Shown here one piece after another: positions 14,601 through 22,213 of a stretch of DNA of 44,525 nucleotides (the stretch's first letter is position 1; every line of letters begins with the position of its first letter). The notes under the pieces are model-generated. The model did no database searches. It worked only from the letters and a program-made list of their open reading frames with translations, and was not told where the DNA came from. Source of the stretch: Yinghuangia elevatio (GTDB lineage Bacteria > Actinomycetota > Actinomycetes > Streptomycetales > Streptomycetaceae); the NCBI RefSeq assembly GCF_040649515.1, contig NZ_JBEZFP010000078.1, positions 1 through 44,525 on the forward strand, in the 5' to 3' direction. A program made the position numbers and the translations under genes.

Positions 14601-16016
14601 ATGTCGACCGATATCTACGGTGTCCGCGTGCTGGATGTCGACCCGAAGGAACTCCGCGTCCGTTTCAAGGTGTTCGCGGTCTACTACGACACCGGAAGCC
14701 AGATGTGCCCGCCGGTGCCGGACGACCCCGGGTTCTTCTTCTTCGTGCTGTGGGAGGCCGCACGCTGGCACGCGTCCGCCTCCTCGGACCAACCCGGCCC
14801 GCTGGCAAGGATGTTGGACGTCGACACCATGCTCGACTTCGGGTGGGTCGAGGACAACGCCCGCCGGTTCGTCTCGCGCATCGAACGGGTCGCCACCCGC
14901 AACCACCCGCCCACGCCCGAGCAGTGGGAACAGCTGCACGACTTCTACTACGAGCGCGACGGCGGCTGGAAAGACGAAGACCTGCTGGTGCAGTTCGACT
15001 TCGACGTGTGGGTGACGGACGAGCGGTGCATCGAAACGCTCGCGCCGGGCGACGCATGGGGCACGACGATCTTCCCGATGAACGCCGACACATGGACCGC
15101 GGAGGACGCCTCGCACATCCCCGACCTCGCAGAGCCGGTCCGCCGCATCAGCCCGTTCGCGGGGAAGAAGGTCGATGCGAAGGGCCACCAAGTACGGAGC
15201 TTGGACTTCTCCGACGACGGCAAGTACCTGGCTGCGACCAGTTGGGGCGGCCTGGTGTGGATCTACGACACCACCGACTGGTCCGAGGTCGCCCACACCA
15301 GTGCCGGGGACTGGATCGTGCCGATGCCGATGTGGGTGCCGGGCGAGCACGTGCTGACGATCAAGTCGTACAGCAAGCTGACCGATTCGCGCCCCGAAGC
15401 GCAGTGGAGCCTCGACGTCCGCACCCGGCAAGAGACCACGGCGGCCTATCAGTTGGGACATCTGCGGTCGCACGACGGCATCCACCGGGTCACCCCGAAC
15501 GGCGGCGGGGAAGGCGGCTACGACCTGCACGCGACCGACGAACTGCCGCAGCGGACCATCTCGCACGCGGGCAAGTGGGATCCGATCCAGTGCAAGGCCT
15601 TCTCGGCGGACGGTTCACGGCTGTTCCTCGGTACGCAGCAGAACCTTTACGTGGTCGACCCCGTGACTGCCCAGGTGGTCGACAAGGTCATGGACGCCTC
15701 CGAGCGGTTGTTCGAGCTCGCGGCGAGCCCGGACGGGGCGTATCTGGCTGCCGCCTCGTTCAGCCGCAGGCTCGCCTACCGGCGGTCGTTCGGCGACACA
15801 CGCCCGCACGAACTGTGCATCTGGCGGATGGCCGACCGCCGGATCATCCTGGGCCGACAGATGGAGACGTACGTCGGCGCCCTCGCCTGGTCGCCAAACG
15901 GACGCCGACTGGTCGCCGCCCTGCAACCGTGCGACGACGACTTCGCCAACGGTGAGACCCAACTGGCCGTCTTCGCGATGGGACCGGAGAACCCGCCCTT
16001 CGCATCGGGGGAGTAG
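14601..16016 (+). CDS. WD40-like beta-propeller protein with a novel N-terminal domain
   Basis: 471 residues from MSTDIYGVRVLDVDPKELRV. Residues about 1-190 form an unrecognised acidic and aromatic domain (for example DDPGFFFFVLWEAARWHA). From about 195 onward repeated beta-propeller blades are seen: GHQVRSLDFSDDGKYLAATS then VWIYDTTDWSE, CKAFSADGSRLFLGTQQNLY, ELAASPDGAYLAAAS, and VGALAWSPNGRRLVAAL. No signal peptide or transmembrane helix is present, so it is probably a cytosolic scaffold or sensor. A weak GAGAG ribosome site precedes the ATG. No neighbour suggests a pathway. Confidence 0.75.
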   Translation: MSTDIYGVRVLDVDPKELRVRFKVFAVYYDTGSQMCPPVPDDPGFFFFVLWEAARWHASASSDQPGPLARMLDVDTMLDFGWVEDNARRFVSRIERVATRNHPPTPEQWEQLHDFYYERDGGWKDEDLLVQFDFDVWVTDERCIETLAPGDAWGTTIFPMNADTWTAEDASHIPDLAEPVRRISPFAGKKVDAKGHQVRSLDFSDDGKYLAATSWGGLVWIYDTTDWSEVAHTSAGDWIVPMPMWVPGEHVLTIKSYSKLTDSRPEAQWSLDVRTRQETTAAYQLGHLRSHDGIHRVTPNGGGEGGYDLHATDELPQRTISHAGKWDPIQCKAFSADGSRLFLGTQQNLYVVDPVTAQVVDKVMDASERLFELAASPDGAYLAAASFSRRLAYRRSFGDTRPHELCIWRMADRRIILGRQMETYVGALAWSPNGRRLVAALQPCDDDFANGETQLAVFAMGPENPPFASGE

Positions 16017-16028
16017 CGAGCACCTGGC

Positions 16029-16093
16029 GCGGCAGCGACAGCGGCAGCGACCAAGGCCGCGGCAGCGACCAAGGCCGGGCAGCGACCGAGGCC
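16029..16093. repeat. Tandem repeat of GCGGCAGCGACCAAGGCC
   Basis: Two exact 18-base copies at 16041-16058 and 16059-16076, a partial copy before (16029-16040) and a 17-base variant after (16077-16093). It lies in the gap following the propeller gene. Confidence 0.8.
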
Positions 16094-16229
16094 GGGGCCG
16101 AGGCCGCGGGCACCAGGCACCGGAGTGCCGTGGACACATTCGTGCAACCCCGGGGTTGCGCTAACCGCCCGGCACGTGCAACCTGGAGGTAGCAGGTCTA
16201 TCGGCGTCACTAGCGCAAGGAGAGCTGTC

Positions 16230-16706
16230 ATGGCTGCACAGGTTGTGGACACGATCGAGCGGGACGTACTGATCGCGGCTCCGCCGCGGCGGGTCTGGGA
16301 CGTCATCACGCAGACCCGGCACATGGGCACCTGGTTCGGGATGCCGGAGCCGACCTCGGCGGACTTCCGGCCCGGCGGATGGGTCGTCTTCGACCACGAG
16401 GAGTTCGGGGAGATCCCGGTGCTCATCGAGGAGATCGAGGCGCCGCGGCGGTTCTCGTACTGGTGGGCGCTCGTCGGCGCCGGCAAGGGGACGCGGCCGA
16501 CGGACGGGAACCGGACGCTGGTGACGTTCACCCTCACGGAGGAAGGGGACGGAACCCGGCTGCGGGTGGTGGAGAGCGGGATCACCGCGGTACGGGCCGA
16601 CGACGCCGAGCTCGAAGCCCGGTTCAAGGACAACACCGAGGGCTGGACGATCGTCACCGAGGACCTGCGCAAGCGCGTCGAAGAAGTGCTTTCGGCCGCC
16701 GGGTGA
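16230..16706 (+). CDS. SRPBCC (AHSA1-like) domain protein
   Basis: 158 residues from ATG 16230, with AAGGAGAG upstream. The start IERDVLIAAPPRRVWDVITQ, the acidic middle VVFDHEEFGEIPVLIEEIEA then PRRFSYWW, and the end NTEGWTIVTEDLRKRVEEV match the activator-of-Hsp90-ATPase-homologue branch of the START/SRPBCC fold, which binds hydrophobic ligands. In actinobacteria such genes are commonly paired with an ArsR-type repressor, and one follows 75 bases downstream, so the two probably form one unit. Ligand and physiological role are unknown. Confidence 0.85.
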   Translation: MAAQVVDTIERDVLIAAPPRRVWDVITQTRHMGTWFGMPEPTSADFRPGGWVVFDHEEFGEIPVLIEEIEAPRRFSYWWALVGAGKGTRPTDGNRTLVTFTLTEEGDGTRLRVVESGITAVRADDAELEARFKDNTEGWTIVTEDLRKRVEEVLSAAG

Positions 16707-16781
16707 GGGCCCTCCCAGGCGGCACCGGGCGGTGCTGGATGATGCTCGGGGCATCGGTGGGCGCCGAGGGGAGGTGGCGGG

Positions 16782-17186
16782 ATGGGTGCGGACAGGCGGG
16801 TCGAGGACGCGCGGCTCAAGGGCCCGAGGGTCGAGGAAGCGCAGGTCGAGGAAGCGCGAGTCGAGGACGTGTTCACGGGCCTCGCGGACCCCACGCGGCG
16901 GCGCATCCTGGAGTTGCTGGCCCAGAAGGGGGTCGGCACGGCCACTTCCCTCGCCACCGAGCTGCCGGTGACCCGGCAGGCGGTGGTGAAGCATCTCGCG
17001 GTGCTGGATCGTGCCGGACTGGTCAAGGCGGAAGCCGTCGGGCGCGAGGTGCGGTACCGGGTCGAGCCCGAGCCGCTGGCCGCCGCCGCGCGGTGGATGA
17101 GCCTGCGGGCGGCGGAGTGGGACCGACGGCTCTCGGTGATCAAGGAGATTGCGGAGGCGCCCGAGGAGGGCCCGGACGTACGGTGA
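16782..17186 (+). CDS. ArsR-family winged-helix repressor
   Basis: 134 residues from ATG 16782 with GGGAGG upstream. After a charged leader in which the codon string GTCGAGGAAGCGC is repeated (residues about 6-30, VEEAQVEEARVED), the fold is typical: VFTGLADPTRRRILELLAQK, the recognition helix LPVTRQAVVKHLAVLDRAGL, and the wing VGREVRYRVEP. No metal-binding ELCVCDL-type motif is visible, so it belongs to the branch without a classical metal site. It likely regulates the AHSA1-like gene and itself. Confidence 0.87.
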   Translation: MGADRRVEDARLKGPRVEEAQVEEARVEDVFTGLADPTRRRILELLAQKGVGTATSLATELPVTRQAVVKHLAVLDRAGLVKAEAVGREVRYRVEPEPLAAAARWMSLRAAEWDRRLSVIKEIAEAPEEGPDVR

Positions 17187-17190
17187 CCTC

Positions 17191-17718
17191 ATGACTGCGC
17201 GGATCACGCTGGTGCAAGGTGACATCACCGATGAGTCGGTCGACGCGATCGTGAACGCGGCGAATTCGTCGCTGCTGGGCGGCGGCGGGGTCGACGGGGC
17301 GATTCACCGCAAGGGCGGCCCGGAGATCCTGGACGCCTGCCGGGACCTACGGGCCGCGAAGTACGGCCGCGGCCTGCCCACCGGCCAGGCCGTGGCGACT
17401 CCGGCCGGCCGGCTGGACGCCCGGTGGGTCATCCACACGGTCGGCCCGGTGTGGTCGAGCAGTGCGGACCGGTCCGAGCTCCTGATCTCCTGCTACCGCG
17501 AATCGCTGCGCGTGGCTGACGAGTTGGGCGCGCGTACGGTCGCCTTCCCGGCCGTCTCGGCGGGGATCTACGGCTGGCCGATGGACGATGCCGCGCGGAT
17601 CGCGATCGGGACGGTACGGGCGGCCGACACGCAGGTCGAGGAAGCGCGCTTCGTGCTCTTCGGTGCGGAGGCGTTCGGCGTCTTCGAGGCGGAGCTCGCG
17701 AAGTCGGATGAGGGCTGA
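17191..17718 (+). CDS. Macro-domain protein (O-acetyl-ADP-ribose deacetylase type)
   Basis: 175 residues from ATG 17191, only four bases after the ArsR-type gene. The macrodomain motifs are clear: LVQGDITDESVDAIVNAANS, then LLGGGGVDGAIHRKGG, and later VAFPAVSAGIYGWP. These bind the adenine, distal ribose and diphosphate of ADP-ribose. MacroD/YmdB-type enzymes hydrolyse O-acetyl-ADP-ribose and remove ADP-ribose from acidic residues. Close spacing suggests co-transcription with the ArsR/AHSA1 pair, though a functional link is not obvious. Confidence 0.9.
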   Translation: MTARITLVQGDITDESVDAIVNAANSSLLGGGGVDGAIHRKGGPEILDACRDLRAAKYGRGLPTGQAVATPAGRLDARWVIHTVGPVWSSSADRSELLISCYRESLRVADELGARTVAFPAVSAGIYGWPMDDAARIAIGTVRAADTQVEEARFVLFGAEAFGVFEAELAKSDEG

Positions 17719-17742
17719 AGCCGACCACCCGCTCTCGGGCGC

Positions 17743-18912
17743 CTAATTACGGGCAGCCATAGGGCACTTCGCCGTTACGCACACGTCGCAGGTCGGCGTG
17801 TACTTGAGCGGCCGACTACCGCGGAGCTGTGGAGGCGCGTCGTCTGACCCCGCGGTCGGCCCGCGGTATTCGAGCAGCATCAGCGCCGAGTCGTCCAGTA
17901 CGCGGTGCCCGGCGTACTTCTGCGCATCACGCCGCAGTTCGGCCAGTGACGCGTCCAGGCTCTCTTCGCGCAACAGCCCGGTGCGCGCGACCAGCGGGTA
18001 GAACTGCCCGTCGGAGTCGCGGGCTTCGGCGAGGCCATCCGTATAGAAGAGGACACGATCACCGCGAGCGAGCCGGGTCCGGTGTACGCCCGGACCTCCG
18101 CCGCCGAGCCACTCCAGCCCCAACGGCAGCCCAGGATCGCGGGGTTCGGCCAGCACCTCCTCCCCGGACGCGCGGACGATCACCGGGTCGGGGTGGCCGA
18201 AGTTCAGCAGCGTGAGCCGGCCGTCGTCATCCAGTTCGGCGACCACCGCGGTGACGAACTGCTCGTCCTTCGGGCGCCGTTGCAGGGCGCAGGCGATCTT
18301 GGCGGTGACGCCGCGCAGTTCGGAGGCGTCCGGCGCGCTCTCGCGGAAGGCGGACAGCGCGGCCGAGGCGGTCCGCACCGCGTCGAGCCCCTTGCCCTGC
18401 ACGTCGCCCACGATGACGCGGAGCCCGCCGGCGACCGGCACCGCCTCGTAGAAGTCCCCGCCGATCTCGGCGTCGTCCGCCGCGGAGACGTACGAGACGG
18501 CGATCTCCGCGGGCCCGGTGTCCTCGGGCGGCGGCGAAAGGATCACGCTCTGCGCCACCGCGGCCACTTGGCGTACGTCCGCGAGGCGACGCTCCTGGCG
18601 GATCCGGACGCGTGCCGCCGCGGCGGACGCGAAGGTCACGGCCACGACGGCGGCCAGGGCGACCACGGTCCGCTGGGTGCCGACCGACGACGTGATGTAC
18701 GCCGACAGGCCGGTCAGCGCCACCGAGAGGGTCCCGATCGCGTACACATGCCGTACCGACCCGCGGGCCGCGGCGAACGCGGGCCCGACCGCGAACAGCG
18801 CGAGCAGCCCCACGTGGGGGCCGAGCGCGGCGTCGGTCAGCGAGATGGCCAATACAAGGGCGACGTTCTGCCATTCAGCGCGCGTAAGGCACATCCAGCG
18901 GGGGGCACACAT
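17743..18912 (-). CDS. Membrane-anchored SpoIIE-type PP2C phosphatase
   Basis: 389 residues from ATG 18912, with GTAGGAG upstream; the frame extends twelve codons further without support. Residues about 10-110 contain hydrophobic segments (ALVLAISLTDAALGPHVGLL region, LSVALTGLSAYITSS, VVALAAVVAVTFASAAAA), giving a membrane domain. The phosphatase domain follows with EIGGDFYEAVPVAGGLRVIV, GDVQGKGLDAV, LNFGHPDPVIV, and RVLFYTDGLAEARD, including the metal-binding aspartates. Such enzymes dephosphorylate anti-anti-sigma factors. The C-terminus carries an unusual CDVCVTAKC motif. Confidence 0.88.
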   Translation of the reverse strand: MCAPRWMCLTRAEWQNVALVLAISLTDAALGPHVGLLALFAVGPAFAAARGSVRHVYAIGTLSVALTGLSAYITSSVGTQRTVVALAAVVAVTFASAAAARVRIRQERRLADVRQVAAVAQSVILSPPPEDTGPAEIAVSYVSAADDAEIGGDFYEAVPVAGGLRVIVGDVQGKGLDAVRTASAALSAFRESAPDASELRGVTAKIACALQRRPKDEQFVTAVVAELDDDGRLTLLNFGHPDPVIVRASGEEVLAEPRDPGLPLGLEWLGGGGPGVHRTRLARGDRVLFYTDGLAEARDSDGQFYPLVARTGLLREESLDASLAELRRDAQKYAGHRVLDDSALMLLEYRGPTAGSDDAPPQLRGSRPLKYTPTCDVCVTAKCPMAARN

Positions 18913-19195
18913 GGTTCTCCTACGTAGGGCAGGTAGGCCTGAACACACCTGACGGGGGCCCGGAGCCCGCCAAGGGCGCTCCGGCCGTTCCCAGGACGTT
19001 CTGCCTCAAAGTTACGCACCGGGGTCGCCCGTCGGCAGGGCCGCTGGGCCTGTCTGGAGGCACGGGAGCGAAGGACCTTGGTCCCGTCCCGTCCGGCCCG
19101 GGACCGTCGTACGCTGGCACGCCCCGCCCGAAGCCGCCGCCCCACACCCCGGGGGGCCGATTGTGCGGGCCCAAACAACCTGCTTCGCTGGCCCC

Positions 19196-20197
19196 ATGAA
19201 CGAGTTCATCGCGGGGCTCCCCAAGTGCGAGCTGCACCTGCACATCGAAGGCACTCTCGAACCCGAGCTGAAGTTCGCGCTGGCCGAGCGCAACGGCATG
19301 GAACTGCCGTACGCGAACGTCGACGAGATGCGCGCCGCCTACCGGTTCGACAGCCTGTCGTCGTTCCTCACCATCTACTACGAGGGCATGAACGTCCTGC
19401 TCCACGAGCCGGACTTCTACGACCTCGCGATGGCCTACCTCACCAAGGCCGCGGGCCAGAACGTGCGGTACGTGGAGATGTTCTTCGACCCCCAGGCGCA
19501 CACCTCGCGCGGCGTGCCGTTCGACGTCGTCGTACGCGGGCTAAGCCGGGCGATCGACGATGCCCACACCCGCCTCGGCATCCGCGCCCAGCTCATCATG
19601 TGTTTCCTGCGCGACTTCCAGGCCGAGTACGCGATGGCCACGCTCGTCCAGTCCCTCCCGTACCGCGAGTGGATCGCCGGGGTCGGCCTCGACTCCGACG
19701 AAAAGGGCAACCCGCCGAGCAAGTTCGCCGCGGTGTACGCCCGCGCCCGAGCCGAGGGCTACCGCCTGACCATGCACTGCGACGTCGACCAGGAGAACTC
19801 CGCCGAGCACATCCGCCAGGCGCTGTTCGACATCGGGGTCGACCGCATCGACCACGGCGTGAACTCGCTCGAAGACCCGGTCCTCGTCGAGGAGATCCTG
19901 CGCCGTGGCATCGGCCTCACGGTCTGTCCGATCTCGAACGGCTTCGTCGTCGACGGCATCAAGGGCGAGGCGATCCGCGAAATGCTCGACAAGGGCATGC
20001 GCGTCACCCTCAACTCCGACGACCCCGCCTACTTCGACGGCTACGTCCAGGAGAACATCGAGGTCACTCAACGCGAACTCGACCTGACGCGGGGCGAGTT
20101 GATGCAGCTCCAACGCAACGCTTTCGAAATCACCTGGCTGCCGCGGCAGTTGAAGGACGCGTATCTCGCGGAACTGGAGGCGTACGCGCTCAGCTGA
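19196..20197 (+). CDS. Adenosine/adenine deaminase-like amidohydrolase
   Basis: 333 residues from ATG 19196. The metal site is recognisable: H14 and H16 in CELHLHIEGTLEPEL, H194 in LTMHCDVDQENSAEH, a later IDHGVN, and NSDDPAYF near the end. The overall layout is that of the adenosine deaminase superfamily. The usual HAGE motif with the catalytic glutamate reads HCDV here, so substrate and even mechanism may differ from true adenosine deaminases; adenine, a modified purine or another aminated heterocycle are possible. It is cytosolic and is followed by a strong terminator, so it is probably monocistronic. Confidence 0.82.
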   Translation: MNEFIAGLPKCELHLHIEGTLEPELKFALAERNGMELPYANVDEMRAAYRFDSLSSFLTIYYEGMNVLLHEPDFYDLAMAYLTKAAGQNVRYVEMFFDPQAHTSRGVPFDVVVRGLSRAIDDAHTRLGIRAQLIMCFLRDFQAEYAMATLVQSLPYREWIAGVGLDSDEKGNPPSKFAAVYARARAEGYRLTMHCDVDQENSAEHIRQALFDIGVDRIDHGVNSLEDPVLVEEILRRGIGLTVCPISNGFVVDGIKGEAIREMLDKGMRVTLNSDDPAYFDGYVQENIEVTQRELDLTRGELMQLQRNAFEITWLPRQLKDAYLAELEAYALS

Positions 20198-20294
20198 CCG
20201 GCGCCGCACGGCAGGCCGGAGCCATCTGGCCGACCGCGCCCTACGGCAGCCCGGAGCCGACCGGCGCCACGCGCCGACCCGCGCCGCACGCGAG

Positions 20295-20323
20295 GACCCC
20301 CGGACGGTTGACGGCCGGGGGTC
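20295..20323 (+). terminator. Rho-independent-type terminator of the deaminase gene
   Basis: GACCCCCGG and CCGGGGGTC form a perfect 9-bp stem around an 11-base loop, followed by TTCCTCT. It lies about 100 bases after the deaminase stop. Confidence 0.75.
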
Positions 20324-20342
20324 TTCCTCTATCCCCACTACT

Positions 20343-20353
20343 ACGCATTGCGT
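20343..20353. promoter_or_regulatory. Candidate PadR operator
   Basis: ACGCATTGCGT is a dyad with 5-bp arms about 35 bases upstream of the padR-type start, a position suited to autoregulation. Confidence 0.35.
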
Positions 20354-20386
20354 GGTACTCTGCGATGCAGACGATTCGGGGAGCCC

Positions 20387-20710
20387 ATGGACACAAGCCA
20401 GTTGCTCAAAGGTGTGCTCGATCTCGCGGTCCTCGCGGTGCTCCGCGACGAGGACGGCTACGGCTACGACGTCGTACGCCGCCTGCGCAGCGCCGGACTC
20501 GACGACGTGGGTGACGCGTCGGTGTACGGCACGCTCCGCCGCCTCTTCAACGCGGGCCTGCTCACCTCGTACGCCGTGGCCAGCGACTCCGGCCCGCACC
20601 GCAAGTACTACGCACTCAACGACCTCGGCCGCGAGCGGCTGCGCGAATCCACCAAGACCTGGCGGCAGTTCGCCGGCACCATGTCCCACCTGACGGGAGA
20701 GACGCTGTGA
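20387..20710 (+). CDS. PadR-family transcriptional regulator
   Basis: 107 residues from ATG 20387. It starts MDTSQLLKGVLDLAVLAVLR, then DGYGYDVVRRL, ASVYGTLRRLFNAGLLTSYA, and the wing SGPHRKYYALNDLGRERL: the standard winged-helix of the small PadR (PadR-s2) group. It overlaps the following HAAS-domain gene by four bases (GTGA), so the two are translationally coupled. PadR/HAAS pairs are common regulator-membrane-protein units in Gram-positive bacteria. Confidence 0.9.
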   Translation: MDTSQLLKGVLDLAVLAVLRDEDGYGYDVVRRLRSAGLDDVGDASVYGTLRRLFNAGLLTSYAVASDSGPHRKYYALNDLGRERLRESTKTWRQFAGTMSHLTGETL

Positions 20711-21660
20711 GCGCCAACGGCACCACCACCCTGCTGCACGAACTCGGCGCCGACTACCGCGACGCCGTGTACGCCGCCCTCGCGGACCTGCCCGGCGAGG
20801 AGTTGGCCGACGCGCTCGAGGAGGTCGAGACCAACCTCGTCGAGGTCGTCGGCGAACTCACGGCCGCGGGAGGCGAGATCAGCATGGCCGCGCTCCGTGC
20901 CCGGCTGGGCACCCCGCGCGAGTACGCCGACGAGTTCCGCGTCGCGGCCGGCTACCCGCCCGCGGTGGGCAGCCCGGGGGCCATGCAGGTGGCGCCGAAC
21001 CAGTTGGCGGTTGCCGCGCTGTTCGTGTCCGCGGCGTTCGCACTGGCCTCGGGCGTCACCGTCATGGCCGACGCGGATTCGTGGGTCTGGGGTCCGTTGA
21101 CCGCCGCCGCCGTGCTCTTCGCCGCCCTCCCGGGCCAATGGCTGAGGGCACAGGCCCCGTCGCTCGACGCGGTGCCGCTCTGGCGCTTCTCCCTCGTCCG
21201 CACGCCGAGCGCGGGTCGGGCCGCGGGCGAGACCGCCTCGCCGGGCGGCGCGCTGCCTCGCCCATCCCGCGAACTGCGGGCCGACCTGGCCGAAATTGCA
21301 CGCCTGTGGGGGATCTTCGTGGCCGTCGGCCTCGGTGTCGGGGCGCACAAGGCCGGCGCCGCGCCGGCCGCCGGGGTGGTGATCGCCCTGATCGCCCTGC
21401 TCCCGTGCATCCGGCTCGGCCGCGTGCTCAGGCGCACGGTCGGGCGCGACCGCCGTCTGCTGTGGCTCGCCGTCCCGTTGACGACCTTCACCGTCGGCCT
21501 GGGCATCGGGCTGGTCTTCGACGAGGCCCGCGGCCGTACCGACTACTACGCCGGTGCCGTCGTGCACGACGGGCGCGTGTCCGTGGTGCAGCCGGGTTCG
21601 TCGGGACCCGTGTGGCCCGCCGGAGCCTCGGCGACGGCCGTCCACAACCACCTCACCTAA
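20707..21660 (+). CDS. HAAS-domain membrane protein, PadR partner
   Basis: 317 residues from a GTG inside the PadR stop. Residues about 1-80 (LLHELGADYRDAVYAALADL, later EEVETNLVEVVGEL and LRARLGTPREYADEFRVAAG) match the HAAS-type helical domain that accompanies PadR regulators. From about 95 onward there are membrane helices: NQLAVAALFVSAAFALAS, GPLTAAAVLFAALPGQWL, IARLWGIFVAVGLGVGA, AGVVIALIALLPCIRLG, and LLWLAVPLTTFTVGLGIGLV. The C-terminal ~50 residues would lie outside the helices. It may sense membrane or envelope state and act through PadR. Confidence 0.8.
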   Translation: MSANGTTTLLHELGADYRDAVYAALADLPGEELADALEEVETNLVEVVGELTAAGGEISMAALRARLGTPREYADEFRVAAGYPPAVGSPGAMQVAPNQLAVAALFVSAAFALASGVTVMADADSWVWGPLTAAAVLFAALPGQWLRAQAPSLDAVPLWRFSLVRTPSAGRAAGETASPGGALPRPSRELRADLAEIARLWGIFVAVGLGVGAHKAGAAPAAGVVIALIALLPCIRLGRVLRRTVGRDRRLLWLAVPLTTFTVGLGIGLVFDEARGRTDYYAGAVVHDGRVSVVQPGSSGPVWPAGASATAVHNHLT

Positions 21661-21897
21661 GCCACCTCGCCCGACATCACCAGACCCACGTACGCCCTCG
21701 GCCCGCTGCCGAATCGCCCGCATCAAGCACCACGCGATGCGTGCGTCGCGCAGCCGACCGGGGGCGTACGCGCGTCCCCGCACGGCGGGGCGACGGGCTG
21801 CGGAACTCCCGCCGAGCCCGCCCCGATCACCCTCCCGACCAGCACCGGAGCGCACTCCGGGAGAACTGAGGGTCCCCTAACACGGTGCCGTTTTTCG

Positions 21898-21909
21898 ATC
21901 AAATTTGAT
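21898..21909. promoter_or_regulatory. Perfect 12-bp palindrome ATCAAATTTGAT
   Basis: The dyad overlaps the -35 box of the distal nuo promoter candidate, where a bound protein would block or alter transcription. Confidence 0.45.
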
Positions 21910-21934
21910 GATCTGCAAAATCGCCTGATATAGG
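21905..21934 (+). promoter_or_regulatory. Distal promoter candidate for nuoA
   Basis: TTGATG at 21905-21910 and TATAGG at 21929-21934 are separated by 18 bases, a good sigma-70 (HrdB-type) promoter. It implies an untranslated leader of about 270 bases before nuoA. Confidence 0.5.
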
Positions 21935-22039
21935 GCGCGTTCAAGATCGCCATCCAGCGCGTTGCTTCGCCGTCGCATCCCTAGCGCAGCGTGTCCGAAT
22001 CTGTGCGGTACGTCGAATCAAGCCCGTGAGCAATCGTTT

Positions 22040-22054
22040 CTGATCGATCATCAG
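22040..22054. promoter_or_regulatory. Dyad CTGATCGATCATCAG
   Basis: Inverted repeat with arms CTGAT/ATCAG and an inner palindrome TGATCGATCA. It lies directly before the first copy of the 17-bp direct repeat. Confidence 0.4.
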
Positions 22055-22105
22055 GTGTTGAAGATCACATCATGATCGAACTGCACCCGTGTCGCAGATC
22101 ACATC
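22055..22105. repeat. 17-bp direct repeat upstream of nuoA
   Basis: GTGTTGAAGATCACATC (22055-22071) recurs as GTGTCGCAGATCACATC (22089-22105): 15 of 17 bases are equal and the copies are 34 bases apart. They lie just upstream of the proximal -10 candidate, suiting an activator or repressor that binds two sites. Confidence 0.6.
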
Positions 22106-22115
22106 GGAAGAGGCG

Positions 22116-22121
22116 TAGGAT
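22116..22121 (+). promoter_or_regulatory. Proximal -10 candidate for nuoA
   Basis: TAGGAT is a good -10 box, with only weak -35 options upstream (GTCGCA at 22091-22096, spacing 19). Transcription would start near 22129, placing the Rex-like site about 12 bases downstream. Confidence 0.4.
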
Positions 22122-22140
22122 CGGCGCCGTTCCGGGTGCT

Positions 22141-22156
22141 TGTGAACCTGGTCACA
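22141..22156. promoter_or_regulatory. Rex-like operator (ROP)
   Basis: TGTGAACCTGGTCACA matches the Streptomyces Rex consensus TGTGAACNNNTTCACA at all but one fixed position. Rex is an NADH/NAD-responsive repressor known to control nuo, cyd and hemACD genes in S. coelicolor. The site also lies in a larger dyad, GCTTGTGA...TCACAAGC (22138-22167). Confidence 0.8.
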
Positions 22157-22213
22157 TGCTCACAAGCGGGTGGTTGTGACCGGGCCAGATGGACGGAAGG
22201 GAGCAGTGCGGCC

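Larger units (their letters stand above)
21661..22213. other. Regulatory region upstream of the nuo operon
   Basis: 553 bases without a gene. The first 230 bases carry two GC hairpins that may end transcription from the PadR unit: CCCCGC/GCGGGG at 21776-21790 and CCGGAG/CTCCGG at 21845-21860. The rest carries promoter and operator candidates listed separately and is clearly more AT-rich than the flanking coding DNA. Confidence 0.7.
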
